From the NCBI GenBank assembly GCA_039819065.1, contig JBCBSS010000150.1, positions 1 to 19,466 on the forward strand: a stretch of 19,466 nucleotides of DNA. The letters run 5' to 3'. The notes under the pieces were generated by a model. The model did not search any database. It was not told the origin of the DNA and was given only the letters and a program-made list of their open reading frames with translations. Position 1 is the stretch's first letter; every line of letters begins with the position of its first letter. A program made the translations under genes and the position numbers. The DNA is from JBCBSS01 sp039819065 (GTDB lineage: Bacteria; Bacteroidota; Bacteroidia; Cytophagales; Cyclobacteriaceae). This document shows positions 7,623 through 15,202 of the stretch, in pieces.

Positions 7623-9380
7623 TTAGTCAGCCGACGGCTTAACGTCGATACCTAGTTCATCTAGTTGATCGCCAGCTATTTGAGCAGGGGAATCAATCAT
7701 AATATCTCGCCCTGCATTATTCTTAGGGAAGGCAATGAAGTCCCGTATAGAATCAGAGCCCCCGAAAAGCGCGCACAGACGATCAAAACCAAAAGCAATA
7801 CCGCCGTGTGGAGGTGCTCCATATTCAAAGGCTTGCATCAAGAAACCAAATTGTGCTTTGGCCTCTTCGTCCGAAAAGCCCAAGTGCTTGAACATCAATT
7901 TTTGCATTCCCTGGTCGTGGATACGAATTGATCCACCGCCAATTTCAACGCCATTGATTACCATGTCGTAAGCATTGGCCCTTACTTTTCCCGGATCGGT
8001 ATCTAAAAGTGCCATGTCTTCTTTTTTCGGAGAGGTAAATGGGTGGTGCATAGCATGGAATCTTTCAGTTTCTTCATCCCATTCTAGAAGAGGAAAGTCC
8101 ACTACCCAGAGTGGGCTAAATACATTCTTATCTCTTAAACCCAACTCATCACCCATGTGAAGTCTCAATTCAGATAAAGCTTTACGAGTGGCTGAATTAT
8201 CTCCAGCAAGAATGAGCATCAAGTCACCTGGCTTGGCTTCGAATTTTTCAGCCCATGTTTTCAAGGCTTCCTGATCAAAGAATTTATCTACGGAAGACTT
8301 AAAGCTGCCATCTTCATTGTACTTCACGTAAACCAGACCTTTGGCTCCGATTTGAGGCCTTTTTACAAAGTCCGTAAGCGCATCTATTTGCTTTCTAGAA
8401 TAGGAAGCACAGCCAGAAGCGTTGATCCCCACTACTAATTCAGCGCTGTCAAACACCACGAACCCTTTTCCCTGAGCCAAATCATTGAGCTCAACGAACT
8501 TCATTTCAACCCTTGTATCTGGTTTGTCTGACCCATAGAACTGTATGGCGTCAGCATAGCTCATGATAGGGAAATCAGGAATATCTATACCTTTTACCTG
8601 TTTGAAAAGGTGTTTGGTCAAACCCTCAAATGTTTGAATAATATCTTCTCGTGTCACAAAAGACATCTCGCAGTCTATTTGCGTGAATTCAGGCTGACGA
8701 TCGGCTCTCAAATCCTCATCACGGAAGCATTTGACGATTTGATAATAGCGATCAAAACCCGATACCATCAACAACTGCTTGAAAGTCTGAGGTGATTGAG
8801 GTAGTGCGTAGAATTCTCCCGGATGCATTCTGGAAGGTACCACGAAATCCCTTGCGCCTTCAGGTGTAGACTTGATGAGAACTGGGGTTTCTACTTCGAT
8901 AAATGATGACTCGTCCAAGTAGGATCTCGTTTGTTGCATCATCTTATGCCTCAACTCAAGGTTCTTTCTTACAATGTCCCTGCGAAGATCCAGATAACGG
9001 TATTTCATTCGCAATTCGTCTCCACCATCGGTATCATCCTGTATGGTGAATGGAGGCAATTCTGATGGGTTTAAAACAGATATACCGCTTACCTTTATCT
9101 CAATATCTCCAGTAGGTATCTTGTCGTTCTTAGAAACCCTTTCAATGACCGTTCCAGTAGCTTCAATCACGAATTCACGGCCAAGCTCACGCATTTGATC
9201 AACTACACCACTATCAGCATGCTCTTCTTCTAAAATGAGCTGGGTAATCCCATATCGGTCGCGCAAGTCGACCCATATCAAACTTCCTTTGTCTCTGACT
9301 TTTTGTACCCAACCGCATAATGTAACTTCTTTGTTGACGTCGGAGATTCTCAATTCCCCGCAGGTGTGTGTTCTAAGCAT
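7623..9380 (-). CDS. aspS: Aspartyl-tRNA synthetase
   Basis: This is the cytoplasmic class IIb synthetase that charges tRNA-Asp with aspartate using ATP. At 585 residues it has the length of the bacterial type with the GAD insertion. An N-terminal OB-fold anticodon-binding domain (about 1-105; CGWVQKVRDKGSLIW at 22-36) is followed by the catalytic core. Motif 2 is FRDEDLRADRQPEFTQID at about 219-236, and motif 3 is GIAFGFDRLCALF near 550. Whether it is discriminating, or also charges tRNA-Asn, cannot be decided here. The start MLRTHTCGELR matches the family N-terminus. It is transcribed alone, away from the divergent gene at 9565, with a likely promoter at 9410-9417. Confidence 0.98.
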   Translation of the reverse strand: MLRTHTCGELRISDVNKEVTLCGWVQKVRDKGSLIWVDLRDRYGITQLILEEEHADSGVVDQMRELGREFVIEATGTVIERVSKNDKIPTGDIEIKVSGISVLNPSELPPFTIQDDTDGGDELRMKYRYLDLRRDIVRKNLELRHKMMQQTRSYLDESSFIEVETPVLIKSTPEGARDFVVPSRMHPGEFYALPQSPQTFKQLLMVSGFDRYYQIVKCFRDEDLRADRQPEFTQIDCEMSFVTREDIIQTFEGLTKHLFKQVKGIDIPDFPIMSYADAIQFYGSDKPDTRVEMKFVELNDLAQGKGFVVFDSAELVVGINASGCASYSRKQIDALTDFVKRPQIGAKGLVYVKYNEDGSFKSSVDKFFDQEALKTWAEKFEAKPGDLMLILAGDNSATRKALSELRLHMGDELGLRDKNVFSPLWVVDFPLLEWDEETERFHAMHHPFTSPKKEDMALLDTDPGKVRANAYDMVINGVEIGGGSIRIHDQGMQKLMFKHLGFSDEEAKAQFGFLMQAFEYGAPPHGGIAFGFDRLCALFGGSDSIRDFIAFPKNNAGRDIMIDSPAQIAGDQLDELGIDVKPSAD

Positions 9381-9409
9381 GATGTTCAGCTGTCTTTGAT
9401 TAAGAGCGA

Positions 9410-9417
9410 CAAAGATA
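9410..9417 (-). promoter_or_regulatory. Likely -7 box of aspS
   Basis: Read on the - strand this is TATCTTTG, an exact TAnnTTTG match, 29 bases before the aspS start codon, giving a leader of roughly 20-25 bases. No clear -33 TTTG is seen at the expected 19-21 base spacing. The same octamer precedes the outer-membrane protein gene at 12377-12384. Confidence 0.5.
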
Positions 9418-9564
9418 AATATCTTTAAGAGATAGGAAGCTTTTAGAAGGTGATAAATACGTGTTTTTGATCTCGTATAATCGCACTAATTTAGCGTAGC
9501 ATTGGAGAGGCTAAATATTGTTTGTTCTCCAGCGTTACTTAACCGAATAGAACGACACTGAACT

Positions 9565-10119
9565 ATGAAAATTAAGCTCATATTGCTTTTTGCCCTCATC
9601 TCTTTATCATCATTTGATGAACAACGCGGTTCTCGTGTAGCTGTAGCCGATGGCATATCCGTGGTATTGCCCAAGCGCTTTCAGCCTATGACAGAAAGCG
9701 ATATCGTGTTGAAATACCCTTCTGTGAGGCAGCCATTAGCAGCCTACACTAGTGAAGATAGACTAGCTGATTTCAATGTGAATATCTCTGCGACCCAATG
9801 GAACCCTTCAGATATTGCTATCGCCAAAGACTTTTTTAAAGCAAGTGTCGTCAATCTTTATGATAAGGTCTCTTTCTTACAAGACGAGATCAAAGAGGTA
9901 AACGGTAAGCAGTTTGTTACTTTCGAACTGGAAACGCTGTCAAGAGGAGACCGCGCCAGAAACAAGGCTTCCGAAAGAAGGTACGTCTATGTACAATATA
10001 CCATAATGAAAGGTAAAACGCTTGTTTTCAGTTTCAACTGCCCTTTGCAAATGAAGGATGATTGGTATGATCCTGTTCATAAGATGATGGAAAGTGTGAA
10101 AATCAAGAATAAGTTCTGA
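9565..10119 (+). CDS. Exported PsbP/Mog1-like hypothetical protein
   Basis: The protein has 184 residues: a short hydrophobic signal segment (about 3-16) and a mature domain whose pattern recalls the PsbP/Mog1-like alpha-beta fold found in Bacteroidota hypothetical proteins. That pattern is GISVVLPKRFQPM near 30-42, a DFNVNIS strand, a middle helix with FYK-like FFKASVV, a VNGKQFVTFELE strand, a GKTLVFSFNCP strand, and a final WYDPVHKMMESVKI helix. The fold is recognised by pattern only and no function is assigned. Its TGA stop overlaps the tadA ATG by one base (TGATG), so the two are co-transcribed and probably translationally coupled. A signal peptide with no lipobox cysteine suggests a soluble periplasmic protein. 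Confidence 0.75.
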   Translation: MKIKLILLFALISLSSFDEQRGSRVAVADGISVVLPKRFQPMTESDIVLKYPSVRQPLAAYTSEDRLADFNVNISATQWNPSDIAIAKDFFKASVVNLYDKVSFLQDEIKEVNGKQFVTFELETLSRGDRARNKASERRYVYVQYTIMKGKTLVFSFNCPLQMKDDWYDPVHKMMESVKIKNKF

Positions 10120-10568
10120 TGGCACTTTCCGTTTTCAGTGATGAACATTTTATGAAAGAAGCCTACAAACAGGCATTGATTGCACTGGAAGAAAAAGAAG
10201 TGCCAGTTGGTGCGGTGGTCGTTTGTGAAAATAGAATCATCGCCAAGGCATATAATCAAACTGAAAAGCTTAACGACGCTACCGCGCATGCGGAAATGCT
10301 GGCTGTAACGGCTGCGGCCAACTACTTAGGTACAAAGTATCTTGATCAATGCACGCTCTTCGTAACTCTTGAGCCTTGCAGTATGTGTGCAGGTGCTCTT
10401 TATTGGTCTCAACTTCAGCGGCTGGTCTATGGAACAAATGACGCTAAAAGAGGTTATACATCTATAAGCGAGCGATTGGTTCACCCACGGACTTCGATCA
10501 CCAATGGAGTGCTTAAAGACGAGTGCAAGGGCCTCTTGGATCGCTTTTTCAGAGAGCTACGCAAGTAG
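10119..10568 (+). CDS. tadA: tRNA-specific adenosine deaminase
   Basis: Converts A34 to inosine at the wobble position of tRNA-Arg(ACG), in the cytoplasm. The 149-residue length and CDA-fold motifs fit: His57-Ala-Glu59 (zinc ligand and proton shuttle) and Pro86-Cys87-Ser-Met-Cys90 (the two other zinc ligands). GAVVV near 31-35 and the C-terminal FFRELRK are typical of TadA rather than of guanine or cytosine deaminases. The start overlaps the stop of the upstream exported-protein gene by one base. The next gene, a superoxide dismutase, has its own promoter-like element starting right at the tadA stop. Confidence 0.95.
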   Translation: MALSVFSDEHFMKEAYKQALIALEEKEVPVGAVVVCENRIIAKAYNQTEKLNDATAHAEMLAVTAAANYLGTKYLDQCTLFVTLEPCSMCAGALYWSQLQRLVYGTNDAKRGYTSISERLVHPRTSITNGVLKDECKGLLDRFFRELRK

Positions 10569-10576
10569 TATATTTG
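10569..10576 (+). promoter_or_regulatory. Likely -7 box of the superoxide dismutase gene
   Basis: TATATTTG matches TAnnTTTG exactly and begins immediately after the tadA stop codon. A TTTTTC tract at 10545-10550 lies at roughly -33 spacing. The start codon is 45 bases downstream. A perfect palindrome (10573-10588) overlaps the box, suggesting regulated transcription. Confidence 0.5.
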
Positions 10577-10588
10577 AGCGAACTCAAA
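10573..10588. repeat. Palindrome overlapping the sod promoter
   Basis: TTTGAG (10573-10578) and CTCAAA (10583-10588) are perfect inverted arms around CGAA. The left arm shares TTTG with the proposed -7 box, an arrangement expected for a repressor operator. No T-run follows, so it is not a good terminator for tadA. The binding protein is unknown. Confidence 0.5.
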
Positions 10589-10621
10589 ATCATGTTAAAC
10601 CTATAAATCAATACGAAAATT

Positions 10622-11227
10622 ATGGCTTTCGAATTACCAGCTTTACCTTATGCTTTTGATGCGTTAGAACCCCACATCGACGCGCGTACTATGGAGATTC
10701 ACCATGGGAAACATCATGCGGGTTACGTTTCGAAATTGAATGCAGCCATTGAAGGCACGGATCTGGCAGGCAAATCTTTAGAAGAGATATTGGCCAATGC
10801 CGGTCAGCATGGAGGTGCGGTAAGAAATAATGGGGGAGGAGTTTACAACCACAACTTATTCTGGCAGGTCATGTCTCCTAATGGTGGAGGAAACCCTTCG
10901 GGAGACTTGGGCTCAGCTATTGATAGCAAATTTGGTTCTTTTGATAATTTCAAAACTGAATTCTCGAATGCTGCTGCTACAAGGTTTGGATCAGGATGGG
11001 CTTGGTTGATTGTAGACGGAGGTGGAAATTTGGCCGTCACTTCTACTCCTAATCAAGATAACCCTTTGATGGATGTTGCTGACGCAAAAGGTACTCCTAT
11101 CCTTGGGTTGGATGTATGGGAACATGCCTACTACCTCAACTACCAGAATAGAAGACCTGATTACGTTGCAGCTTTCTGGAATGTGATCAACTGGGACGAG
11201 GTTGCATCGAGGTTGGCTAATGCCTAA
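10622..11227 (+). CDS. sodA: Superoxide dismutase, Fe/Mn family (Mn-type features)
   Basis: Dismutates superoxide to O2 and H2O2; it is cytoplasmic, with no signal peptide. At 201 residues it has the normal family length. Metal ligands are His27 (in IHHGKHH), His77 (NHNLFW), Asp164 and His168 (DVWEHAYY). Metal preference: the position that carries Gln in FeSOD just before the second His is Gly here (RNNGGGVYNH), and the Gln of PNQDNP (Gln145) matches the MnSOD second-shell residue. This points to a Mn-dependent or cambialistic enzyme, an inference from signature residues. It is transcribed alone from a promoter overlapped by a palindrome and ends at a strong hairpin. Confidence 0.95.
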   Translation: MAFELPALPYAFDALEPHIDARTMEIHHGKHHAGYVSKLNAAIEGTDLAGKSLEEILANAGQHGGAVRNNGGGVYNHNLFWQVMSPNGGGNPSGDLGSAIDSKFGSFDNFKTEFSNAAATRFGSGWAWLIVDGGGNLAVTSTPNQDNPLMDVADAKGTPILGLDVWEHAYYLNYQNRRPDYVAAFWNVINWDEVASRLANA

Positions 11228-11247
11228 AAAACAGCATTTATAAAATC

Positions 11248-11275
11248 AACAAAGGCCCTTCAAAGGGCCTTTGTT
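11248..11275. terminator. Bidirectional terminator between sodA and the RDD gene
   Basis: AACAAAGGCCC and GGGCCTTTGTT form an 11-bp stem (up to 13 bp if the T/A loop edges pair) with a short TTCAAA loop. It lies 21 bases after the sodA stop and 6 bases after the convergent - strand RDD gene. The stem's own A/T-rich ends give U-rich tails in both directions. Confidence 0.85.
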
Positions 11276-11281
11276 ATTTAG

Positions 11282-11836
11282 TTATGTGTTGATGCAATAA
11301 GTTCGTGCGATCTTATCATGTAATGCCTGCCTCTCTTTGTCAAAAGCCACAAACAGTACAGAAACCAGTATGACCAGACTCATTAATTGAGATACTGCTG
11401 ACAGTGGGTCTCCTTGCTGGACTTCACCAATCTCTAATAAGCCTATATCTCCATAAAGGTTGGAAAACAAGAAGTAACTGGATACAATCGAAATCATCTG
11501 ATTCACGAGATACAGTGAAAACCTCATGATTGATTGTTCCAGTGTAATTGGCTCTAAATCGCTGTTAACTACTTTGATCTTTACGGCCATTTTACCCAGA
11601 GTAGCGCCATATTTCCACTCCATAACTGGCTTGTAAACAATGTAAACCATGCTGAGGATTACACTAAATGCGAAGCTCTGAATGGAGATGATGTTGTATA
11701 CACTGACGACAATAACTGGAATAAATAGCAGTAGATCAATTAGACTGGCACCTACCCGAGACCAAAAACTAGCGTATTCTACGTTCCTGATTTCGTTTTG
11801 ACCATCAAAACCACCGTCAAGTATGTCGTCTTGCAT
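11282..11836 (-). CDS. RDD-family inner membrane protein
   Basis: The protein has 184 residues. The RDD signature is complete: an N-terminal FWSRVGASLIDLLL (Arg and Asp in the first helix), KYGATLGKMAVKIKVV after the second helix, and the C-terminal DKERQALHDKIART. There are about four hydrophobic segments (30-50, 55-72, around 105-125 and 145-165). There is no signal peptide; the first 20 residues are acidic and cytosolic. RDD proteins include Na+/H+ antiporters and others of unknown role, so the function here is not assigned. It starts 9 bases after the stop of the upstream beta-barrel gene and almost certainly shares its transcript. Confidence 0.85.
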   Translation of the reverse strand: MQDDILDGGFDGQNEIRNVEYASFWSRVGASLIDLLLFIPVIVVSVYNIISIQSFAFSVILSMVYIVYKPVMEWKYGATLGKMAVKIKVVNSDLEPITLEQSIMRFSLYLVNQMISIVSSYFLFSNLYGDIGLLEIGEVQQGDPLSAVSQLMSLVILVSVLFVAFDKERQALHDKIARTYCINT

Positions 11837-11845
11837 GGCTCTAAT

Positions 11846-12349
11846 CTATAATCGGAAGTAGCCAGATATCTGAAAAACGTTGTTTTCAATACTTGCTACA
11901 CTATCAAATACGTCGGTGAGACCTATATTATATCTTGCCCCAATACCAATCCTTCTTTGAACATAGTATGTGGCACCTAAACCGAGCGAGAAGTTGAATG
12001 CGTCTGCATTTGAACCATCGTCTCCAATAATGAATCCCAACTGTGGGCCGCCCTCAATATTGAATTCATTGGTGAAATAATACTTGGCCATCGCTCCGAA
12101 ATTGAGGTTAGTGAAACTAGTGTTATCATCCCCTTCAAGCGATATAGCCGCTTCAGGTTGCCAAGCGAACTGACGGCTTTTGGCTTGATTATAAAATGCG
12201 CCAATGTGTATGCCGAGTCGATTGTCTGAGCCAGGTGTGCTAAAACTCGCAAAGTTAAAACCACCTCTAATCCCCCAGCCAGATGATTGAGCGTGAGCGG
12301 AGAATGATGCAGCAAAGCAAATCGCAATGATTACGAACAGTTTTTTCAT
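11846..12349 (-). CDS. Small outer-membrane beta-barrel protein (PorT-like)
   Basis: The protein has 167 residues. A clear signal peptide (MKKLFVIIAICFAASFSAHA, likely cleaved near 20) is followed by alternating amphipathic strands rich in Gly and aromatic residues: WGIRGGFNFASF, LGIHIGAFYN, FNIEGGPQLGFIIG, LGLGATYYVQ and IGIGARYNIGL. The C-terminal strand VFQISGYFRL is typical of BAM substrates. This fits the eight-stranded OMP_b-brl/PorT-like family common in Bacteroidota. Ligand or function is unknown. It has its own -7 box at 12377-12384 and is followed closely by the RDD gene. It lies 57 bases after uvrB. Confidence 0.85.
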   Translation of the reverse strand: MKKLFVIIAICFAASFSAHAQSSGWGIRGGFNFASFSTPGSDNRLGIHIGAFYNQAKSRQFAWQPEAAISLEGDDNTSFTNLNFGAMAKYYFTNEFNIEGGPQLGFIIGDDGSNADAFNFSLGLGATYYVQRRIGIGARYNIGLTDVFDSVASIENNVFQISGYFRL

Positions 12350-12376
12350 CTGATATTCAAGATTTTAGTTGACGTA

Positions 12377-12384
12377 CAAAGATA
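12377..12384 (-). promoter_or_regulatory. Likely -7 box of the beta-barrel protein gene
   Basis: On the - strand this is TATCTTTG (exact TAnnTTTG), 27 bases before the start codon, in the short gap after uvrB. No clear -33 TTTG. It implies that the barrel/RDD pair is transcribed separately from the uvrB cluster as well as by any readthrough. Confidence 0.48.
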
Positions 12385-12406
12385 TACTTAAAGAGGTTAT
12401 GGAATA

Positions 12407-14431
12407 TTAATTCTTGGTTTCCTGTAACTTTTTAAGTTCAATTAACTCATCGCGAAGCCGGGCGGCTTCAATAAAGTCGAGCTCTTTGGCCGCCTTTTCC
12501 ATGTTTTTCTGAGTTTTCTTGATCAATTTCTCCAAATCATCCTTGGCCATGTATGCCACTACCGGATCAGCAGCAACAGAATGTTCTTCTTTTTCGATGT
12601 AATATTTCTGGCTTGATTTCTTGGAATCAGCCACTTTTGTCTGCTCTAATATGGCCTCCTTGGATTTAATGACTGTTTTAGGCACAATACCGTGTTCTTT
12701 ATTGTAGTCCTGCTGAATGCGTCTCCTGCGGTTCGTTTCGTCAATGGCTAATTGCATTGAATCTGTTACCGTATCAGCATACATAATCACTTGACCATTG
12801 GCATTTCTGGCTGCTCTACCGATAGTTTGCACTAAAGATCGTTGGTTGCGCAGAAAACCTTCCTTATCAGCATCCAGAATAGCGACCAAAGATACCTCAG
12901 GAAGATCTAGCCCCTCTCTAAGCAGGTTTACACCTACCAGTACGTCAAAAACACCCAGTCTTAACTCCCTCAATATCTCTACCCTGTCCAGAGAGTTTAC
13001 CTCAGAATGAATGTAGCGGCATTTGATATCTGCTTTTTCCATGAACTTGGTTAACTCCTCCGCCATTCTTTTGGTCAGCGTAGTGACCAGCACCCGCTCG
13101 TCCTTCTTTATGCGCTCATCAATTTCCTCCAGAAGGTCATCAATTTGATTGATACTTGGTCGTACATCAATTTCAGGATCAAGTAATCCAGTTGGTCGAA
13201 TGAGTTGTTCAACTATAACACCCTCTGATTTTCTTAACTCGTATTCACCCGGTGTTGCACTTACATAAACCACTTGATTGAGCATGGATTCAAACTCATT
13301 AAATGTCAAAGGCCTGTTATCCAATGCTGCGGGTAATCTGAACCCATAATCCACCAAGTTAACCTTTCTAGAACGGTCTCCTCCCCACATAGCCCTCACC
13401 TGAGGTACAGTTACATGGCTCTCATCGATGATCATCAGGTAGTCGTCAGGGAAGTAATCCAGCAGGCAGAATGGTCTCTGGCCCGGATTTCTTCTATCGA
13501 AATAGCGTGAATAATTCTCTATACCAGAGCAATATCCTAGCTCCCTCATCATTTCCATATCGAACTCAGTACGCTCCTTCAAACGCTTAGCTTCCAAATG
13601 GCGCCGTTCTATTTCAAACTGCTGTATTTGTTCTACCAGATCGTCCTGTATTTCTTTGATGGCTTGATGAAGTAGGTCTTTGCCAGTAACAAATAGGTTG
13701 GCAGGGAAAATCGTCACGACGTCTTCGTCGGATATTTTCTTGCCAGAATAAGGGTCTACTCTTTGAATCGCTTCTATCTCATCGCCCCAGAAGTAAATGC
13801 GATAAGCAAAATCTGCGTAGGCTAGAAAGATATCGACCGTATCGCCCTTGACCCTGAAATTCCCACGTTTAAAATCCGCTTCTGATCTGCTGTAAAGAAT
13901 ATCGACTAGTGAGAATAATAGCTTATTGCGAGATATCTGCTCCCCAGCCTTCAACCTGATCACATTCTTGGAGAACTCGTCTGGGTTACCGATACCGTAA
14001 ATACAAGAAACTGAGGCTACCACAATGATGTCTCTTCGGCCTGTCATCAATGATGAGGTGGTACTTAATCGCAACTTTTCTATTTCATCATTAATTGAGA
14101 GATCCTTCTCTATATAAAGGTTGGATGAAGGAATGAAGGCTTCCGGTTGGTAATAGTCGTAATACGATATGAAATATTCGACTGCGTTTTCAGGGAAGAA
14201 CTGCTTGAATTCCCCGTACAGCTGTGCAGCGAGCGTTTTGTTGTGGCTTAGGATCAAAGTGGGGCGGTTCACCTTATTGATCACATTGGCCATGGTAAAT
14301 GTTTTACCCGACCCAGTTACACCCAGCAATGTTTGTGATGGTTCACCTGCATCGACACCTTCTACAAGTTGATCAATGGCTTTAGGTTGGTCACCGGTGG
14401 GCTCGAACTCACTCGTTATTTTGAATTTCAT
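12407..14431 (-). CDS. uvrB: Excinuclease ABC subunit B
   Basis: This is the DNA damage-verification helicase of nucleotide excision repair; UvrA loads it and it recruits UvrC. The 674 residues cover all domains. Walker A is GVTGSGKT at 37-44. The beta-hairpin is in the YYDYYQPEAFIPSSNLYIEKD segment near 90-110. A DESH box lies in the middle, and helicase motifs V/VI (VNLLREGLDLPEV, then QTIGRAARN) are near 500-545. A C-terminal UVR motif that contacts UvrC (EKAAKELDFIEAARLRDE) ends near 665. The gene starts 24 bases after aroE and is the last member of the - strand cluster. Confidence 0.98.
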   Translation of the reverse strand: MKFKITSEFEPTGDQPKAIDQLVEGVDAGEPSQTLLGVTGSGKTFTMANVINKVNRPTLILSHNKTLAAQLYGEFKQFFPENAVEYFISYYDYYQPEAFIPSSNLYIEKDLSINDEIEKLRLSTTSSLMTGRRDIIVVASVSCIYGIGNPDEFSKNVIRLKAGEQISRNKLLFSLVDILYSRSEADFKRGNFRVKGDTVDIFLAYADFAYRIYFWGDEIEAIQRVDPYSGKKISDEDVVTIFPANLFVTGKDLLHQAIKEIQDDLVEQIQQFEIERRHLEAKRLKERTEFDMEMMRELGYCSGIENYSRYFDRRNPGQRPFCLLDYFPDDYLMIIDESHVTVPQVRAMWGGDRSRKVNLVDYGFRLPAALDNRPLTFNEFESMLNQVVYVSATPGEYELRKSEGVIVEQLIRPTGLLDPEIDVRPSINQIDDLLEEIDERIKKDERVLVTTLTKRMAEELTKFMEKADIKCRYIHSEVNSLDRVEILRELRLGVFDVLVGVNLLREGLDLPEVSLVAILDADKEGFLRNQRSLVQTIGRAARNANGQVIMYADTVTDSMQLAIDETNRRRRIQQDYNKEHGIVPKTVIKSKEAILEQTKVADSKKSSQKYYIEKEEHSVAADPVVAYMAKDDLEKLIKKTQKNMEKAAKELDFIEAARLRDELIELKKLQETKN

Positions 14432-14455
14432 AGGTAGAAAAGTGGCTTGGGGCTA

Positions 14456-15202
14456 TTACTTGTTCCAAATTTCCCAGGACTTTTCCGCCTGCAGATGGAG
14501 CATTTCAAGCCCATTTTTAATATAGGCTCCCTGAAGGGCGCCCTTATTTAAAAATACGGTTTCTTCGGGATTATAGACAATATCATAAAGAAAATGCCCA
14601 TTAGTCAGCAGGCTATAATTCAGATCAGGATACGTATCCGTTTCTGGAGACATGCCCAAAGGAGTAGTATTGATGATTAGTTTATGGGAGTCGATCAGGT
14701 TTGGATTATCCTTAACATCCTGATAAGACATTCGTCCTTGGCCATTAGAACGGCTTACTACTTGGTATGCAATGCCTAGGTCTTCTAGTGTCGCACATAC
14801 CGCCCTCGAAGCACCTCCAGAACCTAACACTAAGGCGCTTAGATCATTCGCTTTTCCAATCCATTCCATTAATGATTCTTTGAAACCATAGTAATCCGAG
14901 TTGTATCCGATTAACGTATTTTGATCACCTACCTTAATCACATTTACAGCACCTACTTTTTGGGCACTCTCATCCAACTTGCTCAGGTAGGGGATTACTT
15001 GTTGCTTGTAGGGAATAGTGACATTTAGCCCCTTCAATTCCGTTTGAGCTTTGATCAGGGCTGGTAGTTCTTCGATAGTTTTGAGTTCGAACGTTTCATA
15101 GCGGCAATCTTTGATATGCTCCCGCTCGAATTTTTCTGAAAAGTATCCCTTAGAAAATGAATGACTTAACGGAAACCCTATCAGACCATACAAATTGGGC
15201 AT
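14456..15202 (-). CDS. aroE: Shikimate dehydrogenase
   Basis: Reduces 3-dehydroshikimate to shikimate with NADPH, in aromatic amino acid synthesis; cytoplasmic. At 248 residues it is slightly shorter than the roughly 270 typical. The substrate site is GFPLSHSFS (9-17), catalytic Lys66 in VTIPYK, and Asp103 in GYNSDYYGF; the usual NTD reads NSD here, a mild change. The nucleotide-binding loop is GSGGAS (127-132), and NTTPLGM follows near 180. The start overlaps the stop of the DUF368 gene by one base (TAATG), so the two are translationally coupled. Confidence 0.95.
   Translation of the reverse strand: MPNLYGLIGFPLSHSFSKGYFSEKFEREHIKDCRYETFELKTIEELPALIKAQTELKGLNVTIPYKQQVIPYLSKLDESAQKVGAVNVIKVGDQNTLIGYNSDYYGFKESLMEWIGKANDLSALVLGSGGASRAVCATLEDLGIAYQVVSRSNGQGRMSYQDVKDNPNLIDSHKLIINTTPLGMSPETDTYPDLNYSLLTNGHFLYDIVYNPEETVFLNKGALQGAYIKNGLEMLHLQAEKSWEIWNK

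Noticed and set aside
9516..9524. TATTGTTTG as a promoter for the PsbP-like gene and tadA
   Set aside because: It has one extra base relative to TAnnTTTG and no convincing -33 element, so it is not listed as a feature.
11977..12327. 116-codon open frame inside the beta-barrel gene, other - strand frame
   Set aside because: The overlapping frame has a clear signal peptide and barrel pattern; this one has neither.
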